Shown here piece by piece: positions 1 to 7,351 of a stretch of DNA of 40,847 bases. Position 1 is the first letter of the stretch, and each line of letters begins with the position of its first letter. The notes beneath the pieces are model-generated. The model was not told the DNA's origin, made no database searches, and saw only the letters and a list, made by a program, of their open reading frames with translations. A program made the translations under genes and the position numbers. The stretch is from JBDTMT01 sp033764095. GTDB lineage: Bacteria; Desulfobacterota; Binatia; HRBIN30; CADEER01. Location of the stretch: the NCBI GenBank assembly GCA_033764095.1, contig JANRJF010000157.1, positions 1 to 40,847 on the forward strand. Direction: 5' to 3'.

Positions 1-449
1 TGGTGGTAGGTGTCGACGATCAGCAGCAGGTCGACGCCGCCGGCCGGCAGGCGCGGATTGTCGAAGGAGGCGAGCACCGGCGTGACGGTGGCGAGCTGCT
101 CCTGCTCGGCGCGCTGGCGCAGGTGCGCGACCAGCGTCGGCTCGGTTTCGACCGCCAGCACCGAGCCGGCCGGCCCGACCGCGGCAGCCAGATGCGGCTC
201 GAAGTAGCCGGTGCCGGCGCCGAGATCGGCGACCGTCGCGCCGGCGGGGATCTGCAGCGCCGCGACCAGCTCGCGCGGCTTCTGCCAGGCGTCGCGCTTG
301 GGATCGTCGAACACCTTCGACCACTGCGCGACGTCAGCGAAGGAGTGCGTCGCGGTGGCGCGGTCGGACGGCGTCGGCGGTGCCGCGGCGGCCGCCGCCA
401 CGCCGACGATCGCGACCAGGCCGAGCACGTGCAAGCCGCAGATGCGCAT
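1..449 (-). CDS. Exported class I SAM-dependent methyltransferase, 3' end cut off by the window edge
   Basis: The gene enters the window with 149 codons from an ATG at 449 and runs off the left edge without a stop. Residues 1-23 form a signal peptide (a hydrophobic run ending in an alanine stretch), so the enzyme is probably periplasmic or secreted, which is uncommon for a methyltransferase. The Rossmann motif I reads VADLGAGTGYF at about 73-83 and binds S-adenosylmethionine. An acidic motif II follows at VLAVETEP (98-105), and the visible part ends in LLIVDTYH, typical of this family near the substrate pocket. The substrate cannot be inferred. It lies 32 bases downstream of the HAD gene on the same strand and is probably co-transcribed with it. 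The family call is secure; the localisation is inferred. Confidence 0.85.
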   Translation of the reverse strand, partial: MRICGLHVLGLVAIVGVAAAAAAPPTPSDRATATHSFADVAQWSKVFDDPKRDAWQKPRELVAALQIPAGATVADLGAGTGYFEPHLAAAVGPAGSVLAVETEPTLVAHLRQRAEQEQLATVTPVLASFDNPRLPAGGVDLLLIVDTYH

Positions 450-481
450 GGGCTCACTACTCGCCGGCGCAGCGCGGCGGG

Positions 482-1141
482 TCAAATCGGCAGGTCGCGC
501 AGGTCGGCGACGCCGCCGACGTCGAGCGCGCGCAGCCCGGCCGCCGTCGCGCCGGCGATGTCGTCGTGCGCATCGTCACCGACATAGACCGCCTCGCCGG
601 CCGCCACGCCGAGACGCTGCAGCGCCAGCGCGAAGATGCGCGCATCGGGCTTGGCGGCCCCGGCATCGGCGGGCAGTACGACCACGTCGAGCCGGCGGGC
701 GAGGTCGAGCGCGGCGAGGACCGCCGGCAGGCGATGGTCGAAGTTCGACACCATGCCGGTGCGCAGGCCGTCGTCGCGCAGGCGCGCGAGCAACTCGTGC
801 GCGCCGCGCGCCGGCTGCCAGGCGGCGGCACCGGCGTAGTGATCCCACAGCCGCTCGAAGGCGCCGTGCGGCAGCTCGACACCGGCGCCGGCAAAGACGT
901 CGCCTACTAGCGCACGCCACCAGGCCTGCTCGGCAGTGGCGACGTCGGCGGCGGCCAGCTCGGGGAAGATCATCGGCGACCGTTGGCGCAGGTGACGAGC
1001 AAAGGCACCCTGCAACGCCTCGGCGTCACCGCAACCCGCCAGGCGCGCGTAGGTCGCACCCACCGGCTCGCGCAGACGGATGAGCGTGCCGACGGCGTCG
1101 AACAGGACCGCGCGTGTCCGCGCCGCCGCCGCGTCGCTCAT
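482..1141 (-). CDS. HAD-superfamily hydrolase (HAD-IA type)
   Basis: A 219-residue haloacid-dehalogenase-fold hydrolase, most likely a phosphatase for a small phosphorylated metabolite. All four HAD motifs are visible. Motif I is FDAVGTLI near the N-terminus; its second acid is replaced by Val, as in the HDHD3-like branch. Motif II is the serine in MVSNFD. Motif III is the lysine in AAKPDARIF. Motif IV is YVGDDAHDDIAG with two metal-binding acids. A helical cap sits between motifs I and II. The gene starts 10 bases after the stop of the upstream isomerase gene and is followed by the methyltransferase, so the three probably form an operon. The substrate is unknown. The missing second motif I aspartate leaves open a dehalogenase-like or other non-phosphatase activity. 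Confidence 0.88.
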   Translation of the reverse strand: MSDAAAARTRAVLFDAVGTLIRLREPVGATYARLAGCGDAEALQGAFARHLRQRSPMIFPELAAADVATAEQAWWRALVGDVFAGAGVELPHGAFERLWDHYAGAAAWQPARGAHELLARLRDDGLRTGMVSNFDHRLPAVLAALDLARRLDVVVLPADAGAAKPDARIFALALQRLGVAAGEAVYVGDDAHDDIAGATAAGLRALDVGGVADLRDLPI

Positions 1142-1151
1142 CGCTCGTCGC

Positions 1152-1802
1152 TCATCGCTTCGTCAATCCGTGCTGACCCAGGCGCCAGAGCAGCAACTCG
1201 ATGCGGTCCTGGCCGAAGAAGGCCTCGCCCTCGAAGACCATTGTCGGGACGCCCCAGTGGCCGGCGGCCTCGAGGTCCTGCTGGTTGCGCTCGATGATCG
1301 CGTCGTAGTGGGCGGGGTCGGCGGCGATCGCCTGGTCCAGCGCGGCGAGATCGAGCCCGGCGCGCGCCGCTGCCTCGGCCAGGTGCGCGCCCTCGTGCCA
1401 GCCAACCGTCTTGCCGTTCCAGATGAGCTGCGAGACTTCGTCGATGAACGGCAGGCCACGGCCGCGCTCGACGGCGGCGACGCCGAGCCGGGTGAGCCGG
1501 TAGATGTACGGCTGCTCCGCCGCCACCTCACGGGTCGACGGGTCCTGCACGATGGGGTCGGGCTGCGGCCAGCCGTAGTCCAGGCCCTCGAACTGCGCGA
1601 TGCGATACGTGTCGCGCATCAGGTACGGCGGCCACAGCGGATTCACCTTCTGGAAGAAGCCCGGGATGCGCACCGCGATCGGCAGCACCAACCGCACCCG
1701 CACCTCGACATCGTACTCGGCCTGAATACGCACCAGCCGCTTGGTGGCCAGGTACGAATAGGGACTGCGAAACGACCAGAAGACATCAAACGCAAGCGTC
1801 AT
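1152..1802 (-). CDS. DsbA-fold 2-hydroxychromene-2-carboxylate isomerase family protein
   Basis: A 216-residue thioredoxin-fold protein of the HCCA isomerase / kappa-class glutathione transferase group. The N-terminal active-site loop is FRSPYSYLA, in which serine replaces the catalytic cysteine of true DsbA, as in HCCA isomerases. The C-terminal signature GHWGVPTMVFEGEAFFGQDRI contains the cis-proline loop and the final strand-helix. HCCA isomerase performs a glutathione-dependent cis-trans isomerisation in naphthalene degradation, but many members have unknown substrates. There is no signal peptide, so it is cytoplasmic. It is the first gene of a likely three-gene operon with the HAD hydrolase and the methyltransferase. 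The family is clear; the aromatic-degradation role is only a possibility. Confidence 0.85.
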   Translation of the reverse strand: MTLAFDVFWSFRSPYSYLATKRLVRIQAEYDVEVRVRLVLPIAVRIPGFFQKVNPLWPPYLMRDTYRIAQFEGLDYGWPQPDPIVQDPSTREVAAEQPYIYRLTRLGVAAVERGRGLPFIDEVSQLIWNGKTVGWHEGAHLAEAAARAGLDLAALDQAIAADPAHYDAIIERNQQDLEAAGHWGVPTMVFEGEAFFGQDRIELLLWRLGQHGLTKR

Positions 1803-1813
1803 GGGATTCCCTC

Positions 1814-1913
1814 AAGAATTCACCACAGAGACACAGAGGCACAGAGGCTGAAGGAGACATCCCTTCAGTTTCTGCTCCTTCTCCTTGGCTCTGTGCCTCT
1901 GTGGTGAATTCTT
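1814..1913. repeat. Imperfect palindrome built of 8-bp words (family A, CACAGAG words)
   Basis: The outer arms AAGAATTCACCACAGAG (1814-1830) and its exact complement (1897-1913) pair over 17 bp. Inside, CACAGAG recurs at 1824, 1832 and 1840, a period of 8 bp. The right arm repeats its complement at 1889 and 1897. An inner hairpin pairs CTGAAGG (1848-1854) with CCTTCAG (1862-1868). The element fills the gap between two genes on the same strand and begins 11 bases upstream of the isomerase start codon. The architecture matches the other four palindromes in this window. Confidence 0.85.
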
Positions 1914-1922
1914 CGTCTTGGG

Positions 1923-2951
1923 TTAGGCCGTGAGGTCCTGCAGAATTTCGCGCACCAGGCCCTCGTCGCGGCCGTCCTCGCGCGGCGGCGGGAAGGCGAT
2001 GCGGCCGATGCCCTGGAAGCGCGCGCGGATGACCGGGACGATCTGGTCGTAGCGGCCGACGGCGGCGAAGGCGTGCACCACCTCGTCGGTCACCGCCGAC
2101 GCCATCTCCTGCCACTTGCCGGCGCGGGTGAGCTTGTTGAGCTTGTCGCCGAGCTCGCCCCAACCGTGTGCCTCCAGCACGCCGAAGTACGACGGCGTCG
2201 AGCCGTAGAACGACACCTGGCGGCGGATGCCGTCCACCGCCTTGGCGACCGCCGCGTCGTCCGGCCCGGTGGCAATGAAGCCGCCGCCCGACAGCTCGAC
2301 CTGGCTCGCGTCGCGCCCCGCTTTGGCGGCGCCGGCGGCGATGTTCGGCAGAATCGTCTGCTCCAGATAGCGGCGGGTGCAGAAGTTGTGCAGCCGCACC
2401 CCCTCGCACAGCTCGCCGGCGAGCCGGCACATCGCCGGGTTGACCGCCGAGATGGCGATGGGGATCTCGGGATGCTCGATCGGCCCGGCGTGGAAGAACG
2501 GCGCCGTGTATGTGTAGCGGTAGTGCTCGCCGACGAAGGCTGGCTTGCTGTTGTGCTGCCACGAGTCCCAGATGGCGCGCACCGTCTGGATGTACTCGCG
2601 CATGCGCGCCACCGGCGCCGTCCACTTTACCGAGAAGCGCTCCTCGTTGTGCTTGCGCACCTGGCTGCCGAGGCCGAGGAAGAAGCGCCCCTTGGTGAAG
2701 CGCTGCAGATCCCAGGCGAGCTGCGCGACGATCATCGGCGCGCGCGGAAACGCGATCGCCACCGAGGTGCCGAGCCCGAGCCGCGTCGTGTGCTCGGCGG
2801 CGATCACCAGCGGCAGAAAGGCGTCGCGATTGATCTCCGGCGAGATCGCCGCCGAGTAGCCGAGCGCCTCCAGGCGCCGCACGGCCGCCGGCACACGCCA
2901 CAGGTCCTCGCCCGGCACGCCCGCCTCCACGATGAATCGCTGGTTGGTCAT
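1923..2951 (-). CDS. LLM-class (luciferase-like) F420/flavin-dependent oxidoreductase
   Basis: A 342-residue TIM-barrel protein of the luciferase-like monooxygenase superfamily. Members use FMNH2 or F420H2 to oxidise or reduce small molecules. Typical features are the EALGYSAAISPEINRDAF segment after the first strand, GLGTSVAIAFPRAP in the middle strand and GRFFLGLGSQV. The ATG at 2951 was chosen because an AGAGGAGC ribosome-binding site lies about 7 bases upstream; an upstream in-frame start would add 14 residues with no family match. The C-terminal region has the overall look of the MSMEG_2256-like F420 group, but this is a recollection. It is divergent from the neighbouring oxidoreductase at 3150. 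The substrate is unknown. The choice between FMN and F420 cannot be settled from sequence alone. Confidence 0.88.
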   Translation of the reverse strand: MTNQRFIVEAGVPGEDLWRVPAAVRRLEALGYSAAISPEINRDAFLPLVIAAEHTTRLGLGTSVAIAFPRAPMIVAQLAWDLQRFTKGRFFLGLGSQVRKHNEERFSVKWTAPVARMREYIQTVRAIWDSWQHNSKPAFVGEHYRYTYTAPFFHAGPIEHPEIPIAISAVNPAMCRLAGELCEGVRLHNFCTRRYLEQTILPNIAAGAAKAGRDASQVELSGGGFIATGPDDAAVAKAVDGIRRQVSFYGSTPSYFGVLEAHGWGELGDKLNKLTRAGKWQEMASAVTDEVVHAFAAVGRYDQIVPVIRARFQGIGRIAFPPPREDGRDEGLVREILQDLTA

Positions 2952-3019
2952 GTGCGCTCCTCTCGTCGACCGCGGACCGTATCGGTCGCTCACCGTCGCG
3001 GCAAGGACGTCGGAGGTGA

Positions 3020-3094
3020 TGACGTGCTGACGTGCGGGCGTGCGGACGCATCCGGGGTGCCTGTACCCAGCGTTCGCAAAACATCAGCACGTCA
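3020..3094. repeat. Imperfect palindrome built of 8-bp words (family B, GACGTGC words)
   Basis: Perfect 11-bp arms TGACGTGCTGA (3020-3030) and TCAGCACGTCA (3084-3094) flank the element. The left side is a run of 8-bp words: GACGTGCT, GACGTGCG and GGCGTGCG, then a partial GACGCA, at 3021, 3029, 3037 and 3045. It sits between two divergently transcribed oxidoreductase genes, so it could overlap their control region. Confidence 0.75.
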
Positions 3095-3149
3095 GAACAG
3101 CAGCGCGCTCCTCTCCCTATTCCGGCACCGTTCGGCTACATCCGGCCGC

Positions 3150-4031
3150 ATGAAATTCGCCCTGCAGGCCGTGGGATGCGGCTCGACCGCCAAGCCCGAG
3201 GTGCTCGCCGAGGTGGCGACGCGTGCCGAGGCGCTCGGCTTCGAGTCGCTGTGGATTCCCGAGCATCTGGCGGTGCCGCTGGAGATGCGCTCGCCGTATC
3301 CGTACTCGTCGGACGGCAAGTTTCCCGGCGGCGCCGGCGTCGCGTTGCACGATCCGTTCGTCGCGCTCGCCTTCGCGGCGGCGAAGACCAGCACCATCAG
3401 GCTGGGCACCGGCGTGTTCGTCGTGCCGCTGCGCAACGCCATCGCGGTCGCCAAGGCGGTCGCCTCGCTCGACGTGCTGTCGAACGGCCGCTTCCTGTTC
3501 GGCGTCGGCATCGGCTGGCTGCAGGACGAGTTCGAGGCGGTGGGCATGCCGTTCGAGCATCGCGCCGCGCGCACGCGCGAAGCGATCCGCATGATGAAGA
3601 CGCTGTGGCGCGAGGAGGCACCGAGCTTCGCCGGCCGCTTCCATCAGTTCCCGCCACTCGGCTTCGGCCCCAAGCCGGTGCAGCAGCCGCACCCGCCGAT
3701 CATCCTCGGCGGCGAGTCGCCGGCCGCGCTCAAGCGCGCCGCCGAGATCGGCGACGGCTGGATCGGCGTCGCGCACACGCCGCAGAGCGCCGCCGCCATC
3801 GTCGCCACGCTGCGCGAGCGCCGCGCCGCCGCCGGCCGCGGCGGCGAGCCGTTCGAGATCACCGTCGGCCCGGCCCCCGGCGTGCGGCTCGACCGCGACA
3901 GCGTGCGCGCCTTCGCCGACGCCGGCGTCGACCGCCTGTTCACCTTCGCTCCCGGCTTCGTGCCGCGCGGCAAGTTGAGCAGCGAGCTCTTCCCAGCGAT
4001 GGAGCAGTTCGCGCGTGACGTGATGCGGTAG
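3150..4031 (+). CDS. LLM-class F420-dependent oxidoreductase, Rv2161c-like
   Basis: A 293-residue luciferase-like TIM-barrel oxidoreductase. It starts MKFALQAVGCGST and shows the characteristic EALGFESLWIPEH, followed by GTGVFVVPLRNA and the GVGIGWLQDEFEAVG segment, with PPIILGGESPAAL toward the C-terminus. This pattern matches the group of probable F420-dependent oxidoreductases related to Rv2161c (TIGR03619-like, from memory). No Shine-Dalgarno sequence precedes the ATG at 3150. Instead TACATC ends 7 bases upstream, which would suit a leaderless message. It is divergent from the oxidoreductase at 1923-2951. The two share only the fold-level motifs and are different subfamilies, not a recent duplication. 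The substrate is unknown. Confidence 0.88.
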   Translation: MKFALQAVGCGSTAKPEVLAEVATRAEALGFESLWIPEHLAVPLEMRSPYPYSSDGKFPGGAGVALHDPFVALAFAAAKTSTIRLGTGVFVVPLRNAIAVAKAVASLDVLSNGRFLFGVGIGWLQDEFEAVGMPFEHRAARTREAIRMMKTLWREEAPSFAGRFHQFPPLGFGPKPVQQPHPPIILGGESPAALKRAAEIGDGWIGVAHTPQSAAAIVATLRERRAAAGRGGEPFEITVGPAPGVRLDRDSVRAFADAGVDRLFTFAPGFVPRGKLSSELFPAMEQFARDVMR

Positions 4032-4042
4032 GGAGAGCGACG

Positions 4043-4127
4043 AGCTTTCAGTCATCAGCTGTCAGCCTTCAGCCGGAAACCATCTGATGGCTGTTGGCTG
4101 TTGGCTGATGGCTGTTAGCTGAGAGCT
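4043..4127. repeat. Imperfect palindrome built of 7-bp words (family C, GGCTGTT words)
   Basis: The right arm is six consecutive 7-bp words beginning at 4089, 4096, 4103, 4110, 4117 and 4124, all variants of GGCTGTT. The left arm (4043-4074) carries the complementary words CAGTCAT, CAGCTGT and CAGCCTT in the same 7-bp register. The two arms pair imperfectly around a short loop near 4075-4088. It lies just downstream of the oxidoreductase stop codon and may serve as a 3' structure. Confidence 0.85.
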
Positions 4128-4151
4128 GCCATCTGCCCTTGTCACAAAGAA

Positions 4152-4178
4152 CCGCTTCGCTTCATCTTTCCGAAGCGG
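4152..4178. promoter_or_regulatory. 8-bp hairpin upstream of the cohesin/dockerin gene
   Basis: CCGCTTCG (4152-4159) pairs perfectly with CGAAGCGG (4171-4178) across an 11-base loop. No T-run follows. TACGGTAGAAG begins just after it (4181), and the gene starts at 4207. It may therefore be an operator or part of the promoter and not a terminator. The function is unproven. Confidence 0.4.
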
Positions 4179-4206
4179 ATACGGTAGAAGCTCCGCCCCG
4201 CCCCGC

Positions 4207-6399
4207 ATGCGCCGATTCCTCGCCCATCTCCTCGCCGGCCTGCTGCTCGCCGTCGCCGCTGGCGCCGCCGCGCAGGAGGACACCGCGACGCCCGAGGACA
4301 CCGCCAGCGCGACGGTGACGGCCACCGAGACGATCACCGAGACGCCGCTGCCGCCCGGCACGGCGACCCGCACGCCGAGCGTGACGCGCACCGGCACGCG
4401 TACCTTCACCCCCTCGGTCACCGGCACGCCGACCCGCACGCCGACGCAGTCGCGCACGCCGACCCACACGCGCTCCGCAACGCCGACCCGCACCGCCACC
4501 GCCACCGAGACCGCCACCGGCACGCCGACCCGCACCGAGACGCCGCTGCCGACCCGCAGCGCCACCGCCACCCGCACCGCCTCCAACACCGGGACGCCGA
4601 CCGACACGCCGACGCGCACCGCGTCACCGACCCGCACCGGTACCGCCACCGGCACCCGCACCAACACGCCGACCCTCTCGCCGACACCGGCCGATACCGC
4701 GACGCGGACGCCGACGCGCACCGGCACCCCCACCGGCACGCGCACGCCGACCGCCAGCCGCACGCCGACGCCGCGCGATACCGCCACGCCGGTGGACACG
4801 CCGACGCGCACCCAGACGCAGACCCGCACCCCGACCGCGACGCGCACCCGCACCGGCACGCCGACCGAGACCGGCACGGCGACGCCGACGCGCACGCCGG
4901 CCGCGTCCTTCATCAGCCTGGCGCTGTTTGCCGACCGCCGCGGCGACAACAACGACGGCACCTTCACCACGCTGGTCACCGCCCTGGTGTCGGATTCGTC
5001 CGGCAACCCGGTCGGCGACGACGTCGTGGTGACCTTCTCGCTCACCCCGGCGCAACCCGGGATCACCATCAACCAGACCGGCCTGACCAACGCCCTGCCG
5101 GGCTGCGACATCAGCAGCTACGAGGCCGAGACCGGCCTGCCGGTGAACCCACAGCCCGGCTCGGCGCTCACCTGCCTGCGCTACGTGCAGGCGCGCGAGG
5201 GCGAGCGCATCGTCGTCACCGCACAGGTGACCGCCCCCTTCGGCACCATCCAGACGCAGTTCAGCCTGCGGCTGCCGATCAGCCCGACGCCGTCGCCGAC
5301 CCGCACCTTCACCGCCTCGCTGACGCCGACGCGGACCGAAACCCTCACCCCGAGCCCCACCGGCACCGCCACCGCCACCGGCACCATCACCGACACGCCG
5401 ACCGAGACGGCCACGCCGGTCGATACCGGGACCGCCACCGAGACGGCGACGCCGGTCGACACCGCGACGCCGACGGTGACGCCGACCGCCACCGCCACCG
5501 GCACGGCGACCGAGACGCCGACCTCACCGATCCGCGTCGCCGCCATCGGCGGCGCGGTGCGCCCGGGCGGTACCGCCGACATCCGCTTCGAGCTCGCCGA
5601 TCGCGAGGCGCAGGTCTACGATCTGTCGTTCGATCTGCTCATCGACATCCCGGTCTTCGAGATCTTCCAGATCGCCACCCGCTGTCGCACCGACCCGTCG
5701 CTGACCACGCACCAGCTCTCGGTGACGCTGGCCTTCGATCCATTCGTCCCCGCCGGCAAACGGCGCTTCCGCTTCGTGCTCATCTCGCCGCCCGGCCAGG
5801 TCAACCAGCTGCGCGAGGGGCCGCTCGTCCAGTGCTCGCTGCCGGTCGCCGCCGACGCGCCGCCCGGCGGCAGCGTGCTGCAGGTCGATCGCCTGCTCGC
5901 CGGCGATCGTGACGGCGATCTGCTCACCCACACCCTGGTGGTGAACGGACTGCTGATCGTCGACCCCAACGCGCCGCTGCCCACCGAGACCGCGACCGCC
6001 ACCGCCACCCGCACCGCCACCGAGACGCCGACCGCCACCGTCACCCGCACCGCGACGCCGATCCCGACGTCGACGCACACCGCCACCCCGACGCCGACGG
6101 TCACCGACACACCCAGCGCGACCCCGACCCCGGTCCCCACCGACACCCCGACGCCGTCTCCGAGTCCGACGCCGACCGACACCCCGATCCCGACACCGAG
6201 CGCGACGCCGATCCGCTGCGCCGGCGACTGCAACGGCGACGGCGCGGTGGCGATCAACGAGCTGGTGGCGGCCGTGAACATCGCCCTCGGCAGCAGCCAG
6301 GTCGAGACCTGCCCGGCCGCCGACCGCAACGGCGACGGGCGCGTCACCATCGACGAGATCGTCCCCGCCGTCACCAACGCCTCGGCCGGTTGCCCGTAG
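4207..6399 (+). CDS. Secreted modular protein: Thr-Pro linkers, Ig-like and cohesin-like domains, C-terminal dockerin-like EF-hand pair
   Basis: A 730-residue exported protein. Residues 1-22 are a signal peptide ending in AAAQ. Long Thr/Pro/Ala linkers at about 25-230, 359-440 and 590-670 separate three folded parts. The first (about 231-358) is a beta-rich Ig-like domain. The second (about 441-589) has the cohesin-like layout: VRPGGTADIRFEL, an inner LSFDLLIDIP strand and a late VVNGLLIV strand. The C-terminus (671-730) has two calcium-loop repeats, DCNGDGAVAINELV and DRNGDGRVTIDEIV, each followed by a helix, as in type I dockerins. Possible roles are cell-surface assembly or calcium-stabilised adhesion. 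No catalytic domain is visible. The linker codons are strongly biased to ACGCCG-type repeats and may be prone to slippage. A related C-terminus is found in the gene at 10627. Confidence 0.8.
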   Translation: MRRFLAHLLAGLLLAVAAGAAAQEDTATPEDTASATVTATETITETPLPPGTATRTPSVTRTGTRTFTPSVTGTPTRTPTQSRTPTHTRSATPTRTATATETATGTPTRTETPLPTRSATATRTASNTGTPTDTPTRTASPTRTGTATGTRTNTPTLSPTPADTATRTPTRTGTPTGTRTPTASRTPTPRDTATPVDTPTRTQTQTRTPTATRTRTGTPTETGTATPTRTPAASFISLALFADRRGDNNDGTFTTLVTALVSDSSGNPVGDDVVVTFSLTPAQPGITINQTGLTNALPGCDISSYEAETGLPVNPQPGSALTCLRYVQAREGERIVVTAQVTAPFGTIQTQFSLRLPISPTPSPTRTFTASLTPTRTETLTPSPTGTATATGTITDTPTETATPVDTGTATETATPVDTATPTVTPTATATGTATETPTSPIRVAAIGGAVRPGGTADIRFELADREAQVYDLSFDLLIDIPVFEIFQIATRCRTDPSLTTHQLSVTLAFDPFVPAGKRRFRFVLISPPGQVNQLREGPLVQCSLPVAADAPPGGSVLQVDRLLAGDRDGDLLTHTLVVNGLLIVDPNAPLPTETATATATRTATETPTATVTRTATPIPTSTHTATPTPTVTDTPSATPTPVPTDTPTPSPSPTPTDTPIPTPSATPIRCAGDCNGDGAVAINELVAAVNIALGSSQVETCPAADRNGDGRVTIDEIVPAVTNASAGCP

Positions 6400-6403
6400 G
6401 CAG

Positions 6404-6421
6404 AGGCGCGGGCTCGCGCCT
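6404..6421 (+). terminator. GC-rich hairpin just after the stop codon
   Basis: AGGCGCG (6404-6410) and CGCGCCT (6415-6421) pair perfectly around GGCT, starting 4 bases after the stop of the cohesin/dockerin gene. A second perfect stem, GCCGGCC (6456-6462) with GGCCGGC (6474-6480), follows. Neither has a T-tract, so intrinsic termination is plausible but unproven. Confidence 0.45.
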
Positions 6422-6537
6422 GGCACGCGCGCCGACCCCAAACTCGACATGGGTAGCCGGCCAAGCTCGTGTCGGCCGGCGGTGCGCAGCACCGCCGCAT
6501 GCGCTCCAGGTCCGATCGAGCCGCCGGCATAAAGCAA

Positions 6538-6567
6538 TTGACTTAAATCACCACCCCCACCTACCGC
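6538..6567 (+). promoter_or_regulatory. Promoter and overlapping operator of the TetR gene
   Basis: TTGACT (6538-6543) and TACCGC (6562-6567) are 18 bases apart. The -10 ends 6 bases before the ATG at 6574, so transcription would begin at or next to the start codon, giving a leaderless message. The near-palindrome TGACTTAAATCA (6539-6550, 10 of 12 positions symmetric) covers the -35 box in an otherwise GC-rich region. It is the natural candidate for autorepression by the TetR protein. Confidence 0.6.
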
Positions 6568-6573
6568 GGCCGC

Positions 6574-7332
6574 ATGAGTCGCGATCGCCTGCGCACCGAC
6601 AGCGCCCGGACGCGCGAGGCGCTGCTCGACGCCGCCGAGCAGCTCTTCGCCACGCAGGGCATCTCGGCGGTGTCGCTGCGCGCCATCAACAGCGCCGCCG
6701 GGGCGCGCAACGTCTCGGCGGCGCACTACCACTTCGGCTCGAAGGACGGGGTCGTTGCCGCCGTCGCGGCGCGGCGCATGGCAGAGTTGGCGCGCAACCG
6801 GCTCGACGCGCTGGAGCGCGCCGCCGCCGGCGGGGCGCCGGATCTGCGCGCGCTGGTCGAGGCCATCGTACTGCCCTTCGTCCGCCTGCTGGCCGACGAC
6901 GCGCAGCAGGCTGCTTACGTCGCGTTCCTGGCGCGGCTGGCAGGCGAAGTGGACGCCGCGCTTGAGACCTTCGCGCCGCCGGCGTTCTGGAAGATGATCG
7001 ACCGGCTGACGCACCTGCTGCAGCGCGCCCTGCCCAACGTGCCGCCGCGCGTGCTCCTGCTGCGCGTCCGCTTCCTGCTGCAGCAGACCTTCGTGCTGGT
7101 TACCGACCTGCAGCGCCTGGCGCGCAAGAGCAGCGGCCGCATCGGCGCCGCCGAGCTCGACACGATCGGCATCGACTTCGTCGACTACCTGGTCGGCGGG
7201 CTGTCCGCCGCGTCGCGCAGCGCCGAGGGCGCCAGCGCGGCGCGCACCCGCGCCCGCATCGCGCGGCCGCGGCCGCGCCAGCCGGCACGCCAATCCACCA
7301 CGCGCGGTTCGCGCCGCCGCAACCGCCCATGA
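6574..7332 (+). CDS. TetR/AcrR-family transcriptional regulator
   Basis: A 252-residue repressor-type regulator. Residues 10-60 are the TetR helix-turn-helix: an AEQLFATQGISAVSLRAI region, then the recognition helix and the conserved HYHFGSKDGV at 51-60. Residues 65-205 form the helical ligand and dimerisation domain, which is not specific enough to name a ligand. The last 45 residues are a low-complexity Arg/Ala/Ser tail that the family does not usually have; it could add nonspecific DNA binding or be a product of high GC. No Shine-Dalgarno sequence is visible, in keeping with the leaderless promoter described here. The downstream hydrolase gene begins 19 bases later on the same strand and is a plausible target along with the regulator itself. 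Confidence 0.9.
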   Translation: MSRDRLRTDSARTREALLDAAEQLFATQGISAVSLRAINSAAGARNVSAAHYHFGSKDGVVAAVAARRMAELARNRLDALERAAAGGAPDLRALVEAIVLPFVRLLADDAQQAAYVAFLARLAGEVDAALETFAPPAFWKMIDRLTHLLQRALPNVPPRVLLLRVRFLLQQTFVLVTDLQRLARKSSGRIGAAELDTIGIDFVDYLVGGLSAASRSAEGASAARTRARIARPRPRQPARQSTTRGSRRRNRP

Positions 7333-7351
7333 CGCAACAGGGGGAATCGCC

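Noticed and set aside
1786..3090. 434-codon minus-strand frame overlapping the first oxidoreductase
   Set aside because: It is the wrong frame of the oxidoreductase gene and runs through the palindrome; no motif.
4270..4905. Repetitive DNA that could be mistaken for a CRISPR or tandem-repeat array
   Set aside because: The units are 3-9 bases and keep the reading frame of a Thr-Pro linker; there are no spaced direct repeats of 25-40 bases.
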